Source of the DNA: Arenicola marina
Taxonomy: Eukaryota; Annelida; Polychaeta; Arenicolidae
DNA length: 64,000 bases
Assembly (NCBI GenBank): GCA_964019135.1
Contig: OZ025258.1
Span: forward strand, 310,001-374,000
Direction of reading: 5' to 3'
Positions 50,601-58,200 of the stretch are shown in pieces (within the stretch, counting starts at the first letter, position 1; the number at the start of each line of letters is the position of its first letter). A model generated the notes under the pieces. It was not told the origin of the DNA and did not search any database. It was given only the letters and a program-made list of their open reading frames with translations. The translations under genes were made by a program, and so were the position numbers.

Positions 50601-53495
50601 CCAGTCTAATGCCCACTGTTATCTGTCCCCCAGTCTAATGCCCACTGTTATCTGTCCTCCAGTCTAATGCCCACTGTTATCTGTCCCCCAGTCTAATGCC
50701 CACTGTTATCTGTCCCCCAGTCTAATGCCCACAGTTATCTGTCCCCCAGTCTAATGCCCACAGTTATCTGTCCCCCAGTCTAATGCCCACTGTTATCTGT
50801 CCCCCAGTCAAATGCCCACTGTTATCTGTCTCCCAGTCTGATGCCCACTGTTATCTGTCCCCCAGTCTAATGCCCACTGTTATCTGTCCCCCAGTCTAAT
50901 GCCCACTGTGATCTGTCCCCCAGTCTAATGCCCACTGTTATCTGTCCTCCAGTCTAATGCCCACTGTTATCTGTCTCCCAGTCTAATGCCCACTGTTATC
51001 TGTCCTCCAGTCTAATGCCCACTGTTATCTGTCTCCCAGTCTAATGCCCACTGTTATCTGTCCCCCAGTCTAATACCCACTGTTATCTGTCCCCCAGTCT
51101 AATGCCCACTGTTATCTGTCCCCCAGTCTAATGCCCACTGTTATCTGTCCCCCAGTCTAATGCCCACTGTTATCTGTCCTCCAGTCTAATGCCCACTGTT
51201 ATCTGTCCCCCAGTCTAATGCCCACTGTTATCTGTCCCCCTGTCTAATGATCACTGTTATCTGTCCCCCAGTCTAATGCCCACTGTTATCTGTCCCCCAA
51301 TCTAATGCCCACTGTTATCTGTCCCCCAGTCTAATGCCCACTGTTATCTGTCCTCCAGTCTAATGATCACTGTTATCTGTCCCCCAGTCTAATGCCCACA
51401 GTTATCTGTCCCCCAGTCTAATGCCCACTGTTATCTGTCCTCCAGTCTAATGATCACAGTTATCTGTCCCCCAGTCTAATGCCCACTGTTATCTGTCCTC
51501 CAGTGTAATGCCCACTGTTATCTGTCCCCCAGTCTAATGCCCACTGTTATCTGTCCCCCAGTCTAATGCCCACTGTTATCTGTCCCCCGGTCTAATGCCC
51601 ACTGTTATCTGTCCCCCAGTCTAATGCCCACTGTTATCTGTCCCCCAGTCTAATGCCCACTGTTATCTGTCCCCCTGTCTAATGCCCACTGTTATCTGTC
51701 CCCCAGTCTAATGCCCATTGTTATCTGTCCCCCAGTCTAATGCCCGTTGTTATCTGTCCCCCAGTCTAATACTCACTGTTATCTGTCCCCCAGTCTAATG
51801 CCCACTTTTATCTGTCCCCCAGTCAAATGCCCACTGTTATCTGTCCCCCAGTCTAATGCCCACTGTTATCTGTCCCCCAGTCTAATGCCCACAGTTATCT
51901 GTCCCCCAGTCTAATGCCCACTGTTATCTGTCCCCCAGTCTAATGACCACTGTTATCTGTCCTCCAGTCTAATGCCCACTGTTATCTGTCCTCCAGTCTA
52001 ATGCCCACTGTTATCTGTTCCCCAGTCTAATGCCCACAGTTTTCTGTCCCCCAGTCTAATGACCACTGTTATCTGTCCCCCAGTCTAATGACCACTGTTA
52101 TCTGTCCTCCAGTCTAATGCCCACTGTTATCTGTCCTCCAGTCTAATGATCACTGTTATCTGTCCTCCAGTCTAATGCCCACTGTTATGTCCTCCAGTCT
52201 AATGACCACTGTTATCTGTCCTCCAGTCTAATGCCCACTGTTATCTGTCCCCCTGTCTAATGCCCACTGTTATCTCTCCCCCTGTCTAATGCCCACTGTT
52301 ATCTGTCCCCCAGTCTAATGCCCACAGTTATCTGTCCCCCAGTCTAATGCCCACTGTTATCTGTCCTCCAGTCTAATGCCCACTGTTATCTGTCCCCCTG
52401 TCTAATGATCACTGTTATCTGTCCTCCAGTCTAATGCCCACTGTTATGTCCTCCAGTCTAATGACCACTGTCATCTGTCCTCCAGTCTAATGCCCACTGT
52501 TATCTGTCCCCCTGTCTAATGCCCACTGTTATCTGTCCCCCTGTCTAATGCCCACTGTTATCTGTCCCCCAGTCTAATGCCCACTGTTATCTGTCCTCCA
52601 GTCTAATGCCCACTGTTATCTGTTCCCCAGTCTAATGTCCACTGTTATCTGTCCCCCAGTCTAATGCCCACTGTTATCTGTCCCCCTGTTTAATGCCCAC
52701 TGTTATCTGTCCCCCAGTCTAATGCCCACTGTTATCTGCCCTCCAGTCTAATGATCACTGTTGTATCTCTACAGGTGAAGTCGCTGTGTTTCGACCAGAG
52801 TGGAACATACCTAGCTGTGGCCGGAACTGACGTCAGGTATGACTAACGTCCCTGTAATCGAACTGCCCAAATGACTATATTTAACTATAGAGACGCGTGT
52901 GTGGACGGTGAGATATGCATTATGTGTGGACCGTGAGACATGCATTATGTGTGGACGGTGAGATATGCATTATGTGTGGACCGTGAGACATGCATTATGT
53001 GTGGACGGTGAGACATGCATTATGTGTGGACCGTGAGACATGCATTATGTGTGGACCGTGAGATATGCATTATGTGTGGACGGTGAGACATGCATTATGT
53101 GTGGACGGTGAGACATGCATTATGTGTGGACCGTGAGACATGCATTATGTGTGGACCGTGATATATACATTGTGTGGACGCTGAGATATACATTATGTGT
53201 GGACGCTGAGATATACATTATATGAGATATGGACAGCGATATATCAGCATCAGTGCAGAAGTAAGCATTCAGGGTGACATTTTAATGTGTTGCTAACATG
53301 AAGAAGTACTGTGCTATGACTTGGTGTAAGTCCCGAGTGTGTTGTGGTTGCAGGGTGTACCTGTGCAAGCAGTGGCAGGAGCTGAAGGTGTTCAACGACC
53401 ACACAGCCCTGGCCACAGGGGTCAGGTTCGGCCAGAACGGCACCTTCCTCGCCTCGGCAAGCATGGACCGCTCACTCAAGGTCTTCGGCATGTGA
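14608..53495 (+). CDS. PRPF19: Pre-mRNA-processing factor 19 (U-box ubiquitin ligase, Prp19 complex)
   Basis: Prp19 is the core of the NineTeen complex, which activates the spliceosome after U4 release; it also acts as a K63-type ubiquitin ligase in splicing and DNA repair. Fifteen coding exons with GT-AG introns join in frame: 14608-14626, 19328-19477, 19724-19800, 20175-20232, 22775-22858, 23104-23171, 23708-23788, 29089-29205, 30352-30537, 36131-36289, 39526-39595, 41740-41895, 49841-49941, 52775-52836, 53354-53495. The sum is 1530 nt, 509 residues plus stop (human 504). Residues 1-70 form the U-box ([15 protein letters not shown], then [11 protein letters not shown]). About 70-135 is the Prp19 coiled coil ([28 protein letters not shown]). 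A linker follows, then the WD40 propeller from about 215 to 509. The protein looks intact. The gene is expanded by minisatellites in nearly every large intron, several placed on splice junctions. Confidence 0.97.
14627..15449 (+). other. PRPF19 intron 1, 5' part
   Basis: Unique AT-rich intronic sequence with no recognisable exon or element. Confidence 0.6.
15450..16565. mobile_element. Long inverted repeat / foldback-type element in intron 1
   Basis: Two arms of about 400 bp (15450-15851 and 16163-16565) are inverted copies of each other, diverged by substitutions and small indels. Landmarks: CACATATGTCATATAAAGAG at about 15543 is reversed at 16440-16460, and the ACATCGGTCGATTTC block at about 15609 is reversed near 16380. 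A centre of about 310 bp separates the arms. I could not fix the outer ends or a target duplication. It has no coding capacity and is non-autonomous. Confidence 0.8.
16566..17581 (+). other. PRPF19 intron 1, middle part
   Basis: Intronic sequence with a short (TA)n run near 17139. No exon or element recognised. Confidence 0.55.
17582..18226. mobile_element. Candidate MITE with TACTGTAAACTGCC ends
   Basis: The left end TACTGTAAACTGCCTAT at 17582-17598 is matched in inverse at 18210-18226, with one difference. The next block (GCGGCTTATATTAG) is also mirrored. Internal fragments near 18110 and 18181 repeat the same GCGGCT/AATATG text, suggesting nested or rearranged copies. No target duplication was confirmed and there is no coding capacity. 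Confidence 0.55.
18227..19327 (+). other. PRPF19 intron 1, 3' part
   Basis: Mostly featureless intronic sequence with a poly-C run near 18503. It includes a possible alternative first exon (listed separately) and ends at the exon 2 acceptor GCTTGCAG. Confidence 0.55.
18796..18847 (+). CDS. Possible alternative first exon of PRPF19
   Basis: ATG at 18796 opens [17 protein letters not shown] and runs to a donor-like G|GTAATT at 18848. It leaves phase 1, exactly what exon 2 needs, so the join would read ...[12 protein letters not shown]. The N-terminus would be basic and alanine-rich in place of MSLVCA. Only the phase, the start context (AACATGGCG) and the open frame support this. It may be coincidence. 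Confidence 0.22.
19328..19477 (+). CDS. PRPF19: PRPF19 exon 2 (U-box)
   Basis: Encodes residues 7-56, most of the U-box: [20 protein letters not shown], then [11 protein letters not shown] and IEIK. Acceptor TTGCAG, donor A|GTGAGT. The U-box binds the ubiquitin-charged E2 and is the family's most conserved block with the propeller. Confidence 0.97.
19724..19800 (+). CDS. PRPF19: PRPF19 exon 3
   Basis: Residues 57-82, reading [20 protein letters not shown] then CLQDEW. It matches the human [21 protein letters not shown] segment at the end of the U-box region. Donor GTGAGC. Confidence 0.96.
20175..20232 (+). CDS. PRPF19: PRPF19 exon 4 (start of coiled coil)
   Basis: Residues 83-101, [19 protein letters not shown]. 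Donor CAAG|GTCAGT. The last 18 bases before the final AG (GCTACAGACAGCCAGACA) recur as the core of the intron 9 minisatellite. Confidence 0.96.
20441..20811. mobile_element. Candidate MITE with TTAA ends
   Basis: Starts TTAAAGCAATATA at 20441-20453 and ends with the exact reverse complement at 20799-20811. Length is 371 bp, internal sequence non-coding. Terminal TTAA at both sides would fit a piggyBac-type target duplication, but the inner termini do not show a known piggyBac signature. It lies in PRPF19 intron 4. Confidence 0.5.
20877..22737 (+). repeat. 32-bp minisatellite, ~57 copies, intron 4
   Basis: Unit core TAACTTACCTTGCTGTGAGG followed by GCTATGCAGTGG. A longer variant block (GGGGTGTGTCGGTGGTGTCT) interrupts at about 21493, 22253 and 22521, and related text opens the array at 20877, marking a higher-order period of several hundred bp. 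Every unit contains ACTTACCT, the reverse complement of a consensus splice donor. Confidence 0.96.
22775..22858 (+). CDS. PRPF19: PRPF19 exon 5 (coiled coil)
   Basis: Residues from the split Glu102 to 129: [20 protein letters not shown] then EVTAARE. This part of the coiled coil is almost identical to human Prp19 and mediates tetramer and SPF27/CDC5L contacts. Acceptor CTTCCAG, donor G|GTGAGA. Confidence 0.97.
23104..23171 (+). CDS. PRPF19: PRPF19 exon 6
   Basis: Residues 130-152, [20 protein letters not shown] then PQP. It follows the human [10 protein letters not shown] segment into the variable linker. Donor GTAAGT. Confidence 0.95.
23172..23707 (+). other. PRPF19 intron 6
   Basis: The only mid-gene intron of this size without a minisatellite. 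It contains a short near-repeat (GAGTCATTACGTTGCCATG and a close relative) at about 23616 and 23659. Confidence 0.6.
23708..23788 (+). CDS. PRPF19: PRPF19 exon 7 (linker)
   Basis: Residues 153-179, [20 protein letters not shown] then TEEIIQK. The GMTxEIIQK end is conserved with human (GMTPEIIQK). Acceptor TCTTCAG, donor AAG|GTGGGT. The donor is the first base of the 65-bp array. Confidence 0.95.
23789..28508 (+). repeat. 65-bp minisatellite, ~72 copies, starting at the exon 7 donor
   Basis: Begins at the GT of the exon 7 splice donor (GTGGGTCTCCATGGCC) and continues as 65-bp units whose shared text includes GTGGGTCTCC and GTCTTCCCAGCTCAGGCT. Each unit therefore has a donor-like GG|GTGGGT and an acceptor-like CTTCCCAG. 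Larger blocks of units are themselves duplicated, for example the segments around 26430-26720 and 26950-27240. Open frames reading [18 protein letters not shown] are by-products of the repeat. Confidence 0.97.
28509..28675 (+). other. PRPF19 intron 7, unique segment after the array
   Basis: Contains GGTACGAACCCTGG, which on the minus strand reads like a tRNA box B (GGTTCGTACC). No clear box A partner was found, so this is at most an eroded SINE fragment. Confidence 0.35.
28676..28913. repeat. 39-bp minisatellite, ~6 copies, intron 7
   Basis: Unit core TAATATTACTTGGTTACTGT followed by AATGAGTACCTATGTTGTG. Copies are near-identical. Confidence 0.94.
29089..29205 (+). CDS. PRPF19: PRPF19 exon 8
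   Basis: Residues 180-218: [20 protein letters not shown] then EGL, ending LASHV. It corresponds to human [20 protein letters not shown] and leads into the WD40 domain. Acceptor GTTACAG, donor GTG|GTCAGT. Confidence 0.97.
29332..30303. repeat. 56-bp minisatellite, ~17 copies, intron 8
   Basis: Unit core ATAACGGGTTGTAGCATAGC followed by GGAGTTACACTACTTACTGA and TATCGTTGTCAGGG. The array stops 48 bp before exon 9. Confidence 0.95.
30352..30537 (+). CDS. PRPF19: PRPF19 exon 9 (WD40 blade 1)
   Basis: Residues 219-280: [16 protein letters not shown], then [19 protein letters not shown] and [17 protein letters not shown]. It matches the first WD blade of Prp19. Acceptor GCTCGCAG, donor GAC|GTACGT. 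Confidence 0.97.
30580..35715 (+). repeat. 28-bp minisatellite, ~185 copies, intron 9
   Basis: Unit core GTGCTACAGACAGCCAGACA followed by GTCCCAGT, with 20-, 24- and 32-bp variants that lose or gain a CAGC-type block. It contains larger tandem duplications, notably a 756-bp block (33738-34493 repeated at 34494-35249) and a block with CCCGAAGACATCC repeated at about 31228 and 31618. Numerous overlapping open frames ([20 protein letters not shown]) are repeat by-products. The core matches the end of PRPF19 exon 4. Confidence 0.97.
35716..36130 (+). other. PRPF19 intron 9, unique 3' part
   Basis: AT-rich unique sequence leading to the exon 10 acceptor TTGCCCGACAG. Nothing else recognised. Confidence 0.6.
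36131..36289 (+). CDS. PRPF19: PRPF19 exon 10 (WD40 blades 2-3)
   Basis: Residues 281-333: [20 protein letters not shown], then [20 protein letters not shown] and LLSCSTDS. Human has [14 protein letters not shown] at this place. The first donor TCG|GTCAGT at 36290 joins in phase 0 to YWAFSD of exon 11 with the same length as human. The same exon end plus donor is then repeated dozens of times downstream, so the true donor used is uncertain by multiples of 44 nt. Confidence 0.93.
36254..38977 (+). repeat. 44-bp minisatellite, ~62 copies, spanning exon 10 end and its donor
   Basis: The first unit is the last 36 bases of exon 10 (GGGGACTACCTCCTCAGCTG, then CTCCACCGACTCG) plus the start of intron 10 (GTCAGTACACG). 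The unit then repeats head to tail, so nearly every copy carries an intact TCG|GTCAGT donor. The repeat is open in all three forward frames, which cycle because 44 is not a multiple of 3. This produces open frames of up to 795 residues that are not separate genes. Confidence 0.97.
38978..39196 (+). other. PRPF19 intron 10, unique segment
   Basis: AT-rich unique sequence between the 44-bp array and the SINE. Confidence 0.6.
39197..39457 (+). mobile_element. tRNA-derived SINE
   Basis: The 5' part is tRNA-like: GCCCCGATAGCTCAGTGGGT with a box A (TAGCTCAGTGGGTTAGAGCG) and, about 60 bp on, a box B-like GGTTCCAGCCC. The anticodon region is expanded and not tRNA-like, so this is not a tRNA gene. 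A non-tRNA body of about 150 bp follows, ending in a CAACCAACAACCAA tail. A short CCGAAGA on both sides may be a target duplication. It lies in PRPF19 intron 10, in the gene's sense. Confidence 0.82.
39526..39595 (+). CDS. PRPF19: PRPF19 exon 11
   Basis: Residues 334-356, [20 protein letters not shown] then GEP. Human has YWAFSDIQTGRVLTKVTDET. Acceptor CTCTCACAG, donor G|GTGAGC. Confidence 0.96.
39596..40340 (+). other. PRPF19 intron 11, degenerate and G-rich part
   Basis: About 39690-40015 holds a diverged tandem-like family of roughly 40-60 bp built on CAAAACACTCGGTT and GCGATATAC. About 40018-40190 is G-rich with GGGGGTGT-type runs, weakly repetitive. No coding signal. Confidence 0.5.
40341..41749 (+). 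repeat. 29/31-bp minisatellite, ~47 copies, spanning the exon 12 acceptor
   Basis: Units alternate between 31 bp (with CTCTGTTGTAG) and 29 bp (with CTGTTGTAG), each followed by CCCTGACCTGTACCGCC. From about 41190 the variants CTCTGATGTAG and TTTGTTACAG appear. The final unit is the real exon 12 acceptor TTTGTTACAG and the first ten exon bases CCCTGACCTG. Each copy thus carries an AG acceptor and the start of exon 12. Confidence 0.96.
41740..41895 (+). CDS. PRPF19: PRPF19 exon 12 (WD40)
   Basis: Residues from the split Ala357 to 408: [38 protein letters not shown], then ITSISFSEN. Almost identical to human. Acceptor TTTGTTACAG, donor G|GTCGGT, a weaker donor than the others. Confidence 0.97.
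42030..49829 (+). repeat. 19-23-bp minisatellite, ~7.8 kb, intron 12
   Basis: Variable short units around TGTGTCTCTATATAATCTGT, differing by TA and TG dinucleotide number and by substitutions such as TCTGCATG, TGTAATC and ATATTCTG. Larger blocks of identical variant order recur, for example the CTGCATGTGTGTCTATAATC block near 42910, 44220 and 46930. The array runs to within about 10 bp of the exon 13 acceptor. Cys/Leu/Ser-rich open frames are by-products. Confidence 0.96.
49841..49941 (+). CDS. PRPF19: PRPF19 exon 13 (WD40)
   Basis: Residues 409-442: [20 protein letters not shown], then [13 protein letters not shown]. Human has [20 protein letters not shown]. Acceptor GACGCTGCAG, donor GAG|GTGAGT. 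Confidence 0.97.
49948..52765 (+). repeat. 29-bp minisatellite, ~97 copies, intron 13
   Basis: Unit core TGTTATCTGTCCCCCAGTCT followed by AATGCCCAC, starting a few bases after the exon 13 donor and running to the exon 14 acceptor. Units with CTGTCCCCCAG have a pyrimidine tract and AG like a real acceptor. The true acceptor region (CACTGTTGTATCTCTACAG) looks like a diverged last unit. Confidence 0.96.
52775..52836 (+). CDS. PRPF19: PRPF19 exon 14 (WD40)
   Basis: Residues 443-462: [20 protein letters not shown], with Arg463 split across the intron. Matches human [20 protein letters not shown]. Acceptor CTCTACAG, donor CAG|GTATGA. Confidence 0.97.
52888..53225 (+). repeat. 25-bp minisatellite, ~13 copies, intron 14
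   Basis: Unit core GTGTGGACCGTGAGACATGC followed by ATTAT, with ACGGTG/ACCGTG and GACATG/GATATG variants. It degenerates toward 53225. Confidence 0.94.
53354..53495 (+). CDS. PRPF19: PRPF19 exon 15 (last WD40 blade, stop)
   Basis: Residues 463-509: [18 protein letters not shown], then [20 protein letters not shown] and SLKVFGM. TGA at 53493-53495. Human ends ASTGMDRSLKFYSL. Acceptor GGTTGCAG. Confidence 0.97.
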
Positions 53496-54725
53496 GCCGC
53501 CGCCAGGGGCAGTGACCTGTGACCCAAGGGGGCCTGACCTCTGACCCCGGGGGTTGGCGATGGCGGCCACAGTGATGTGATCTCTGACCCCAGGGGGCCT
53601 GACCCCTGACCCCGCTGGCTGGTGGTGGCGGTGGCAGGGCAGGGCAGGCTGGGTTAAAATGTGTCAACAGTGTTTACCCCTCCCCCGTCCCCCCGCCATG
53701 GCAAAGGCGTCCCCCCGCCATGGCAAAGGGGGGTGGTGACACACATGGGTGAGGCTCAGGCACCGCCCCTGGGTACTGACCCACAAAAGGTAAAAAGAAC
53801 GACCGTCAGCGGGGGGTGGGGGGGTGGGGGAGGGGGGTGGGGTCAGTGAGTCCTGTCCTGCAGCTCCCAGCACGGGCCTCCTGACCTTGGCTTGAAGCTC
53901 CGCTGTGGGCACTTCTTGAGGCAGCAGCACCAGCCACAACCCCAGAGTTTGGCCTGGACCGGCCCAGGGCACGGGAGAATGGCCGAGACTGGCAGAGACT
54001 GGCAGAGAATGGCAGAGAATGGCAGAGACTGGCAGAGACTGGCAGAGACTGGCAGAGAATGGCAGAGACTGGCAGAGACTGGCAGAGAATGGCAGAGAAT
54101 GGCAGAGAATGGCAGAGACTGGCAGAGAATGGCAGAGACTGGCAGAGAATGGCAGAGACTTGAAGAGGCTCGCCCATCGTGTCCTGTACATGTATCGTCC
54201 TTGAACACGAACTCAACGCCGTAAATGGACAGACTATAAATTGATATAAGAGAAAACTTGTTGTTGGATGAGGTGGGAGGGGGGGTTGGTTTGGGCACAT
54301 TGTAGGGCCATTAATATCATTGCTAAATGTTGACAAGTTTGCAAACACTTAACTTCCAGTTCAATAATATCGTCAGCTAAGAATCTAAGTGGATTAGTTT
54401 TGTATATAGACGGGAAGGCCATTTATTTTGTTTTATGATAACGCTATTTGTGTAGTCAAGAGAATCAAAGCGGCGCCCGAGAACGCCAGAATCTCTTGTT
54501 TCTCCTATTATCGCCACCACGTGGTCGGCATTGACTGGACTATGACACCACTTTGACCGCGCTTCGTGTCACAGACGCGTTCTGTGTTCATTACTTTGCA
54601 GCGAGAAGATCACGTTTAATACAGGATGATCAGTCAAATTTCCGGCGCAAGGAGTTAAAGACGTTTGTACATAAAAAGTTCGAGTGTATGGACCATCTGA
54701 CAATAAACTCCCAGTCCTGATAGGA
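53496..54725 (+). other. PRPF19: Probable PRPF19 3'UTR with polyadenylation signal
   Basis: GC-rich at first, with short repeats (CCCCCGCCATGGCAAAGG twice near 53690 and 53712), then AT-richer. A plus-strand AATAAA at 54702-54707 is a good polyadenylation signal and would give a 3'UTR of about 1.2 kb. Further AATAAA hexamers at 55144-55149 and 55182-55187 could serve a longer form. Confidence 0.55.
53982..54163 (+). repeat. 10-bp tandem repeat, ~18 copies, in the probable 3'UTR
   Basis: Units GGCAGAGACT and GGCAGAGAAT alternate irregularly. The open frames across it on both strands are by-products. Confidence 0.94.
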
Positions 54726-54778
54726 CAACAGTGTGTCTACGGAAGACTGGGATCGTTGTGCTCTATCCTTGTCAGGCC

Positions 54779-55077
54779 GGGATCAACGGGATGACATATC
54801 AGACCGGGAGCAACGGGATGACATATCAGACCGGGATCAACGGGATGACTTGTCAGACCTGGATCAACGGGATGACGTGTCAGACCGGGATCAACGGGAT
54901 GACTTGTCAGACCTGGATCAACGGGATGACATGTCAGACCTGGATCAACGGGATGACATATCAGACCTGGATCAACGGGATGCCTTGTCAGACCTGGAGC
55001 AACGGGATGACTTGTCAGACCTGGAGCAACGGGATGACTTGTCACACCTGGAGCAACGGGATGACTTGTCAGACCGT
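54779..55077. repeat. 27-bp tandem repeat, ~11 copies
   Basis: Unit core GGGATGACATATCAGACC followed by GGGATCAAC. Because 27 is a multiple of 3, two plus frames and one minus frame stay open (for example DQRDDLSDL repeats). Nothing else supports a protein: there is no conserved flank and no unique domain. Confidence 0.93.
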
Positions 55078-55231
55078 TAATTCCTCAATTTTATGTAAAG
55101 CCATCAATGTGGGCAGCGTGTGTATGAAGCCTTATCTAGTATCAATAAACGCATTTTGCTATATATTGTGTTGTTTGTTAGAATAAAAACTGCTCCACTC
55201 CACAGTCACTCGTAAAGAGTAGAGGATGAGA

Positions 55232-58200
55232 TCAGAACAGGGTACCTGTGGTGTATAGCCACCATGGCAGTGTTAGAACAGGGTACCTGTGGTGTATAGC
55301 CACCATGGCAGTGTTAGAACAGGGTACCTGTGGTGTATAGCTACCATGGCAGTGTTAGAACAGGGTACATGTGGTGTATAGCCACCATGGCAGTGTTAGA
55401 ACAGGGTACATGTGGTGTATAGCCACCATGGCAATGTTAGAACAGGGTACATGTGGTGTATAGGCACCATGGCAGTGTTAGAACCGAGTACATGTGGTGT
55501 ATAGCTACCATGGCAGTGTTAGAACAGGGTACATGTGGTGTATAGCCACCATGGCAGTGTTAGAACAGGGTACATGTGGTGTATAACCACCATGGCAGTG
55601 TTAGAACAGGGTACATGTGGTGTATAGCCATCATGGCAGTGTTAGAACAGGGTACATTTGGTGTATAGCCACCATGGCAGTGTTAGAACCGGGTACATGT
55701 GGTGTATAGGCACCATGGCAGTGTTAGAACCGAGTACATGTGGTGTATAGCCACCATGGCAGTGTTAGAACCGAGTACATGTGGTGTATAGGCACCATGG
55801 CAGTGTTAGAACTGGGTACATGTGGTGTATAGCCACCATGGCAGTGTTAGAACAGGGTACCTGTGGTGTATAGCTACCATGGCAGTGTTAGAACAGGGTA
55901 CATGTGGTGTATAGCCACCATGGCAGTGTTAGAACAGGGTACATGTGGTGTATAGCCACCATGGCAGTGTTAGAACCGGGTACATGTGGTGTATAGGCAC
56001 CATGGCAGTGTTAGAACAGGGTACATGTGTATAGCCACCATGGCAGTGTTAGAACCGGGTACATGTGGTGTATAGGCACCATGGCAGTGTTAGAACCGGG
56101 TACATGTGGTGTATAGGCACCATGGCAGTGTTAGAACAGGGTACATGTGGTGTATAGCCACCATGGCAGTGTTAGAACCGAGTACATGTGGTGTATAGGC
56201 ACCATGGCAGTGTTAGAACAGGGTACATGTGGTGTATAGCCACCATGGCAGTGTTAGAACCGGGTACATGTGGTGTATAGGCACCATGGCAGTGTTAGAA
56301 CCGGGTACATGTGGTGTATAGGCACCATGGCAGTGTTAGAACAGGGTACATGTGGTGTATAGCCACCATGGCAGTGTTAGAACCGGGTACATGTGGTGTA
56401 TAGGCACCATGGCAGTGTTAGAACTGGGTACATGTGGTGTATAGCCACCATGGCAGTGTTAGAACAGGGTACCTGTGGTGTATAGCCACCATGGCAGTGT
56501 TAAAACAGGGTACATGTGGTGTATAGCCACCATGGCAGTGTTAGAACAGGGTACCTGTGGTGTATAGCCACCATGGCAGTGTTAGAACAGAGTACCTGTG
56601 GTGTATAGCCACCATGGCAGTGTTAGAACAGGGTACATGTGGTGTATAGGCATCATGGCAGTGTTAGAACAGGGTACATGTGGTGTATAGCCACCATGGC
56701 AGTGTTAGAACCGGGTACATGTGGTGTATAGGCACCATGGCAGTGTTAGAACCGGGTACATGTGGTGTATAGGCACCATGGCAGTGTTAGAACAGGGTAC
56801 ATGTGGTGTATAGCCACCATGGCAGTGTTAGAACAGGGTACCTGTGGTGTATAGCCACCATGGCAGTGTTAGAACAGGGTACATGTGGTGTATAGGCATC
56901 ATGGCAGTGTTAGAACAGGGCACATGTGGTGTATAGGCACCATGGCAGTGTTAGAACCGGGTACATGTGGTGTATAGGCACCATGGCAGTGTTAGAACCG
57001 GGTACATGTGGTGTATAGGCACCATGGCAGTGTTAGAACCGGGTACATGTGGTGTATAGGCACCATGGCAGTGTTAGAACCGGGTACATGTGGTGTATAG
57101 CCACCATGGCAGTGTTAGAACCGGGTACATGTGGTGTATAGGCACCATGGCAGTGTTAGAACTGGGTACATGTGGTGTATAGCCACCATGGCAGTGTTAG
57201 AACAGGGTACCTGTGGTGTATAGCCACCATGGCAGTGTTAGAACAGGGTACATGTGGTGTATAGCCACCATGGCAGTGTTAGAACAGGGTACCTGTGGTG
57301 TATAGCCACCATGGCAGTGTTAGAACAGGGTACCTGTGGTGTATAGCCACCATGGCAGTGTTAGAACAGGGTACATGTGGTGTATAGCTACCATGGCAGT
57401 GTTAGAACAGGGTACATGTGGTGTATAGCCACCATGGCAGTGTTAGAACCGGGTACATGTGGTGTATAGGCACCATGGCAGTGTTAGAACAGGGTACATG
57501 TGGTGTATAGGCACCATGGCAGTGTTAGAACCGAGTACATGTGGTGTATAGCCACCATGGCAGTGTTAGAACCGAGTACATGTGGTGTATAGGCACCATG
57601 GCAGTGTTAGAACCGGGTACATGTGGTGTATAGCCACCATGGCAGTGTTAGAACAGGGTACCTGTGGTGTATGGCTACCATGGCAGTGTTAGAACAGGGT
57701 ACATGTGGTGTATAGCCACCATGGCAGTGTTAGAACAGGGTACATGTGGTGTATAGCCACCATGGCAGTGTTAGAACCGGGTACATGTGGTGTATAGGCA
57801 CCATGGCAGTGTTAGAACCGAGTACATGTGGTGTATAGGCACCATGGCAGTGTTAGAACTGGGTACATGTGGTGTATAGCCACCATGGCAGTGTTAGAAC
57901 AGGGTACCTGTGGTGTATAGCTACCATGGCAGTGTTAGAACAGGGTACATGTGGTGTATAGCCACCATGGCAGTGTTAGAACAGGGTACATGTGGTGTAT
58001 AGCCACCATGGCAGTGTTAGAACCGGGTACATGTGGTGTATAGGCACCATGGCAGTGTTAGAACAGGGTACATGTGTATAGCCACCATGGCAGTGTTAGA
58101 ACCGGGTACATGTGGTGTATAGGCACCATGGCAGTGTTAGAACCGGGTACATGTGGTGTATAGGCACCATGGCAGTGTTAGAACAGGGTACATGTGGTGT

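Noticed and set aside
53664-54348. Minus-strand frames with SLPFSASLCHSLPVSA repeats
   Set aside because: Antisense translation of the 10-bp repeat in the PRPF19 3'UTR.
54733-55080. 115-residue Asp/Arg-rich frame (DQRDDLSDL repeats)
   Set aside because: Explained by a 27-bp unit, a multiple of 3. Alternative frames on both strands are equally open, and it lies beyond the PRPF19 poly(A) signal with no domain outside the repeat.
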